Assembly (NCBI GenBank): GCA_907163345.1
Contig: CAJQUN010000343.1
Coordinates: 124,001-188,000 of the forward strand
Direction: 5' to 3'
Origin: Haberlea rhodopensis
Lineage: Eukaryota > Streptophyta > Magnoliopsida > Lamiales > Gesneriaceae
Length of the DNA stretch: 64,000 bases
Each line of letters opens with the position of its first letter. Position 1 is the first letter of the stretch. The position numbers were made by a program, and so were the translations under genes. The notes under the pieces are model-generated. The model was not told the origin of the DNA and ran no database searches. It was given only the letters and a program-made list of their open reading frames with translations. Shown piece by piece: positions 58,901 to 64,000 of this stretch.

Positions 58901-60298
58901 TCTGTTCAGAACATCAATACCCAAGATGCAGTCGAAGTCTGACATACCCAATACGATCAAGTCTGCCTTCAACTCGTTGCCCTCAAAATAAATGAGGCAG
59001 TCTTCCATAAACTGATCAGCAACAACATTCCTTCCAGTGGGTGTCGAGACAAGGAGAGGCGTGGGTAAAGAAGACGTGCGCATATGGTGTCTTTCCACAA
59101 AACCCACCGATACAAAAGAATGGGAGGCACCTGTATCGATCAAAATAAAAGCAGGGTACGTAAATAAATGGCACGTACCGGCGATCACCTCCTCTGGGGC
59201 TGCCTGGGCCTGCTCCCTGGTCAGTGCATATACCTGCCCCTGGGGTGGTCCTCCTGTCTGACCTCCCGATGGTCGAGGCCCAAACTGCTGCCTCTGCTGC
59301 ACTGTCCTATCCTCAAACCTCGGCCTGCTGCCCTGATACTCTGACTGTCCTCCCCGTGTGGGGCAATACCGAGCAATGTGGCCCATCTTGCCACAGACAT
59401 AACATGCAGGACACTTGTTTGAAGAATGTGGCCCTCCACAATTATTGCACCTCGGCTCTCCCGGCCTATCCCCTTGTGAAGATCCTCGATTGGCCGACCA
59501 ATTACCCTTCTTGCCATCCTGTTTCTGACCAAAATGTTTCTTTCCACCATACCGTGAAGATGAAGAGGTACCACGGGGCTTAAATGGCTCACCCCGAGGC
59601 CTCAAACTGTCACTAGTCTGCCTCTGTTGCGGTACCGGTGGTGGCATAGCGTAAGCTCCCACTCCTAGCTCAGCAAGCTCCGCTCTTGTGAGAGCGTCAT
59701 CAAAAGAAGTTGGGTTATTAGTGATAACCCGGTCATAGAGCTCCGGTCGCAACCCTTTCATAAAGTTCCTCATCTTAGCGTGTCCACTGGTGGCAATGTG
59801 GGGGACATACCTCAGCAATGAAGAGTACCGTGTGGCATAGTCTGCCACTGTCATGTTCCCCTACCTCAGACTTGTAAACTCGTCCTCCTTTGTCTGTCTT
59901 GCTGCTGCGGAGAAGTACCGGTTCAAAAACCTAGTCCTGAAGAGTGTCCAGTCAATCACAGTACCCAGTGCTCTCATCTCCATTACTGTGCTCCTCCACC
60001 ACAACAGAGGTTTCTTGGCTAATTGAAACTCCGCCAGCCTCAGCCAAGCTGTCACAGCACAAGGAGCCGACACAAAGATCTGCTCCAGTCTTTCCAACCA
60101 CTCTTCAGCCTCCTCCCCAGACTCTGTCCCCTCAAACCGGGGCGGATGGTAAGATAGAAACTGTGTCAAGCTAATCTCACCCGGTAGCAATAACTGAACC
60201 ACTGGTTCCATTCCCACAGCCGGTGGAGGTAGAGGGTTTGTCTGTCCAACACTAGCATTCATGCTCCCCATATCACAGACTTCCTCATTAGCAGCCAT
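55999..60298 (-). pseudogene. Gag-Pol polyprotein of element H, broken
   Basis: Close relative of the F polyprotein. Start is ATG at 60298 (MAANEE). Breaks: CAG to TAG in SLRQGN (59861-59863); a 244-bp deletion at 57465/57466 compared with F, which removes the RNase H end and start of the integrase N-terminal region and shifts the frame; AAG to TAG near 57375; CAG to TAG near 56949; a small deletion near 56763 after LEDM. Intact pieces keep zinc knuckles, protease LIDTGASHSF, RT FIDD (frame 57404-59854), integrase SDRDPRF and QTDGQTERT (56754-56948) and the chromodomain (55999-56760). Two of three nonsense changes are C to T in the coding strand, as expected from cytosine deamination. Confidence 0.92.
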
Positions 60299-60491
60299 GC
60301 TGTAACACAAATGTTAACAACAATTCCAAAGCAATACATGATATACCGTTAGATAACAGGAGTGATATAAGCATGTTAGTATAACAGAATATACAAAATA
60401 TGCACCTCATGCATAAACATGCTTCAAATGTAAGCACCTAGCCTATCATGCTAAGGCTACCCTTCACTCGTTCCCAGGTTCTCTAACCACT

Positions 60492-60503
60492 GCTCTGATA
60501 CCA
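60492..60503 (-). promoter_or_regulatory. Primer-binding site of element H (tRNA-iMet)
   Basis: Minus strand TGGTATCAGAGC, four bases from the LTR edge at 60508. Confidence 0.9.
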
Positions 60504-60507
60504 CTAA

Positions 60508-62566
60508 TGTAAGGACCCTAATCCTTAAATGCAGAATCAAGGCATAATAGAGCTAATATAATTATCAGAGTGAGAAATAACGCGTTGAGTGTATGAGCTT
60601 AAGCATTACATGCCAAAAATAAGGACTACAAAAGAATGGATTAATTACATTCCCCGTCTAATGAATGTTATCCACTAGTTTTACACTACTCCTAGAGTAG
60701 ACACTAGGCAAAAAAATCATGTCCTTCAATTTCCAAAAGCATCCTCAAGCTCACTGTCTCAACCCGTCTAGCCCTCCTATCATGCCAAACGTGTACCTAC
60801 AAGGACAACCCCCAAACATGAGCAACAATAATCATTCATATTCAACACAATATGAAGATAAAGCGTAATGCATAATCAATATAAAACACTTCCTGTTTTC
60901 CCATGCATTTCAAACGCTTCCCGTTTGGTTGTCCCTGTACCATAACTCATGAGTATAATCAATAGATTATTTTTCAATGGTCTAAACATGTCATGAACAT
61001 ATACCATTTCATCAATACCAAATACTGATCACCAATCCCTAGTCGGTCCATCACAATGTATTTTAATGCCCCTCGCTTATTTACATATAGACGGCATAGG
61101 ATAACCTCGCTACAATGGACTGCGGGACTCCCACCCCTCGCCTCTCATTGAGCGGCAAATACCCTTTCCTCGTCCTATATGATAACCACGCTCAAATGTG
61201 ACATGCGGCGCTCCCACCCCTCGCTTCACATTTAGCGGAACCAAACCAAATAGCGGCAAGCATTAAAATCATCAAGGGATGACCACGACTCATGGGATAT
61301 GCACCAATAATCATATGCATCTATAAACATCATGCATAACATGTATTTGCATCCACTATGCAATGCCACATATATACTTGCATCCACAATGCATAAACAA
61401 TAAGTATATAAGATACATGTACCGTTGGGTGCCCGTACGTCCACTACGTACCTTTCCAAAAGTGGAATTGTTATGGCTTCAATTCCTCGGTTGCGTTGCT
61501 ACCTGGGATGGTTCTACACAATCACACAACCCCATATTAGAAGCCAAATAATAGCCAAATACCAAAAATTTGACAAAATAAATCATTTTCCAAAATTCCA
61601 CAGGCGGCGATCGATCGCTTCCCTCAGGCGATCGATCGCCTCAAAATTATCACTGTGGCGATCGGTCGCCCCAAACATGGCGATCGATCGCCATCCCTTT
61701 GAAAAACCTACTGCCTCTTGGCGATCGGTCACCTCATTTTAGGCGATCGATCGCCTAACACGCAAAAATGTTACTGCCCCTCGGCGATCGGTCGCCTCTT
61801 TTCAGGCGATCGATCGCCTCGCGCAGACACGCGATTTTTCACCATTTTTGCTTCCAAAAACCCTTCCAACCCATACCAATACTTAAACCAACCAACCAAC
61901 AACATAAATATCAACATAAATCACCAAAACATACTTCAAAACAAGTATAACTCTAACCCTTAACCAAAACCACAACAACCCACACAAACCCATTTCAAAA
62001 TCATTAAAAACCCTTCCAAAACTAACCCAAACACAATAAAAATGACAATGAGGCATCCATACCTCTTGGGACCTCAAATCACCCAATAATCTTCACAAAT
62101 CAAGACTTTTGGAAGGTTTTCTCTTCAACCCTAAGCTCAAGCTCGAAAATGGAAGAAGGGAAAGGGTTTGGGTGGTGATTTTGGTAAAGTAAGAATGAGT
62201 GGATGAGGTGGGGTTGGGGTAGTAAAAGGTGTGGTTTAATTAAAAGCAATCCAAAATAAATCCATGGTGTATAAAACACCCCAACATGATATTTTTCAAA
62301 GCATTTACTCATAATGCACCAAATATCAATTAAACACATGATTTCTAATTAATTGCTAACCAAGGCAAATAAATCATGCTTCCCATAATATTTACCCAAC
62401 ATGCACCACATGCACCCTGAAATGCAACCCCGGGTCATCCTATCCACATGACCATGCATTTACATAAGGTAAATAAATTCCAACACATAATTAATTACTA
62501 CCATAATTAATCATATAATCACAATTAATGCACCAAATTGCAATTAACCATTTCGGGGACATCACA
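60508..62566 (-). repeat. Element H right (5') LTR
   Basis: Matches the left LTR of H without the solo A insert, and shows the unoccupied target GCATAACATG. Same F-D-F mosaic as the left LTR. Foldback about 61055-61270; palindrome array 61607-61817. Confidence 0.94.
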
Positions 62567-62571
62567 ATCGA

Positions 62572-64000
62572 GACTAGGATACCATGCAATCTCACTACGT
62601 CCCGTACATACAACTGGGCCATCTTTAAGTATGTGAAAGACATACTATAAGGGATGAAGTGAGCCACCTTCGTCAGACTATCCACGATCACCCAGATCGC
62701 ATCAAATCCCGAGGCAGTCCTTGGCAAGTGGGTCACGAAATCCATAGAGATGTGCTCCCACTTCCACTCTGGTATCTCTAAACTCTTCAACTCGCCTCCG
62801 GGCCTCTGCCTCTCTGCTTTCACCTGTTGCCAAATCAGGCACTTCTTAACAAATGTGATAACGTCTCTTTTCATCCGCCTCCACCAAAATTGGTCACACA
62901 AGTCCTTGTACATTTTTCTCCCACCTGGATGTATGCTAAATCTGCTGCTATGAGCACGATGTAAGATCCCTTGACGCAACTCCGGTGCCCTCGGCACTAC
63001 CCAACGGTTACCAAGCCTCAAGGAACCATCTTTTGCCTCCCTGAACTTTGATGACTGACCCAGACGCAAATATGACAGCCATCTCTGCACCTCCACGTCT
63101 GTCATCTGAGCTTTCTTGATAGATTCAAAGATGTCCGGTTCTGCCAATAGGGTCGATACATGTACCGGCGATGCATCTAAATCAAAGTCATATCCCAGAT
63201 GACAACAAGAAGTCATCATGGCCGATAACTGAATAACATCCTCTGCGGTATATTTTACCTTCCTACTCAAGGCGTCAGCTGTCAGGTTCGCCTTCCCGGG
63301 ATGGTATTCTATCTCGCTGTCATAATCCTTGAGCAAGTCCATCCACCTCCTTTGTCTCATGTTCAATTCTGCTTGAGTGAATAGGAACTTCAAGCTCTTA
63401 TGGTCCGTGTAAATGGTGAAAGAAGTACCATAGAGATAATGTCGCCAAATTTTCAAGGCGAAAATGATGGCCGCTAGTTCCAAATCATGAACCGGGTATC
63501 TGGTTTCATGAGGCTTCAACTGTCTTGAAGCATAAGCCACCACGTGCTTATCCTGCATCAGCACACAGCCCAAACCCTGCAGTGATGCATCCATGTACAA
63601 GGCAAACCTCTCGTTCTCCGAAGGGATCACCAGAACAGGTGTTGTAGTCAAACGGTGCTTCAACTCTTGGAAGCTCTGCTCACAAGCCTCAGACCACAAG
63701 AACGGAACACCTTTCTGAGTCAACTGCATCAACGGCTTAGCGATTTTAGAGAATCCCTCGACGAAACGTCGGTAATAACCCGCTAAACCGAGGAAGCTAC
63801 GGATCTCGGGTACAGATGTAGGCGCGGACCAATCCATCACTGCTTCCACCTTCCTGGGATCCACAGATATCCCATCACTAGAGATCACATGCCCCAAAAA
63901 TACCACGCTGTTCAACCAAAATTCACACTTGCTTAGCTTGGCGTACAACTGATTGTCCCTAAGAATCTGGAGCACCGTCCTCAAATGATTCCTGTGTTCT
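62572..64000 (-). pseudogene. Element G pol remnant: reverse transcriptase, RNase H, integrase N-terminal half (runs off window)
   Basis: Open minus frame to 63984, continuing past the window end. It holds the RT thumb region (KLSKCEFWLNSVVFLGHVIS), RNase H (YMDASLQGLGCVLM, in which the usual Thr is Met; HDLELAAI; YTDHKSLK; LTADALSR), integrase zinc site (HSSRFSIHPGG, KKCLIWQQ, where the second Cys of C-x2-C is Trp) and the first catalytic Asp (HISMDFVTHL). The G frame ends at the H insertion inside VSIV; the DDE continuation is at 52342. The missing zinc-binding Cys would impair integrase even before H inserted. Confidence 0.9.

Larger units (their letters stand above)
52348..62566 (-). mobile_element. 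Element H: Ty3/gypsy chromovirus with TSD atcga, left LTR interrupted by a solo A LTR
   Basis: Minus-strand element with LTRs 52348-55964 (2058 bp after removing the insert) and 60508-62566 (2059 bp). The duplication atcga (52343-52347, 62567-62571) lies in the G integrase. Primer site TGGTATCAGAGC is at 60492-60503; purine tract next to 55964. The polyprotein is broken in several places. Confidence 0.94.

Overview
The window is eukaryotic, flowering-plant DNA, most likely eudicot, made almost entirely of nested LTR retrotransposons plus one L1-type LINE and a decayed Ty1/copia remnant. I see no host gene, tRNA or rRNA. Plant diagnostics are tRNA-iMet primer sites (TGGTATCAGAGC), a tRNA-Asp-type primer site of the Tat/Athila group (TGGCGCCGTTGCCGGGGA), Ty3/gypsy chromovirus polyproteins with a C-terminal chromodomain (closest to the Tekay/Del clade) and a plant L1 ORF2. 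The setting looks like pericentromeric or other deep heterochromatin.

Layout. (1) 1-8768: a TR-GAG type element ('A', Tat/Athila-like gag, no pol, minus strand) arranged LTR-internal-LTR-internal, with two nearly identical units. (2) 8769-9677: truncated LTR of a B-like family in the opposite orientation; 9678-10695: Ty1/copia remnant (+). (3) 10696 to at least 49481: an old minus-strand chromovirus 'C'. Its left LTR (10696-11280, 20181-21454, 30487-30744) is split by element B (11281-20175, TSD ggaac) and element D (21455-30481, TSD agcac). Its polyprotein remnant (30745-33799, 42699-42973, 49012-49481) is split by element F (33800-42693, TSD cgaaa) and by an inverted solo LTR of its own family, C' (42974-49006, TSD gcaac), which itself carries a LINE (about 45070-48975). 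(4) 49482-64000: chromovirus 'G', inserted in the C gag and running off the window. Its integrase is split by element H (52348-62566, TSD atcga). The left LTR of H holds a solo LTR of family A (53177-54730, TSD cataa). Insertion order can be read directly: copia, then C, then B/D/F/C'/G, then the LINE and H, then the solo A LTR.

D is structurally complete with an uninterrupted gag-pol frame of 1521 codons and almost identical LTRs, so it is the best candidate for an autonomous, recently active element. F has one frameshift; H has nonsense codons and a 244-bp deletion. B and A keep primer site, polypurine tract and LTRs but lack pol, so they would need enzymes supplied in trans.

The most unusual signal is in the LTRs. 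Families A, C, D, F, G and H all carry a cluster of GATC-rich palindromes (GCGATCGATCGC or TCGATCGATCGA), normally eight arranged as four pairs, with pair partners 20-22 bp centre to centre and a recurring ACTG-containing spacer. The same geometry occurs in the Tat/Athila-like A family and in the chromoviruses, which are different Ty3/gypsy lineages. The chromovirus LTRs also contain a foldback domain of about 200 bp (CGCT/AGCG hairpins closed by a longer stem) whose stem sequence differs between families while pairing is kept. Element B has lost the palindromes but has its own hairpin arrays with compensatory stem changes.
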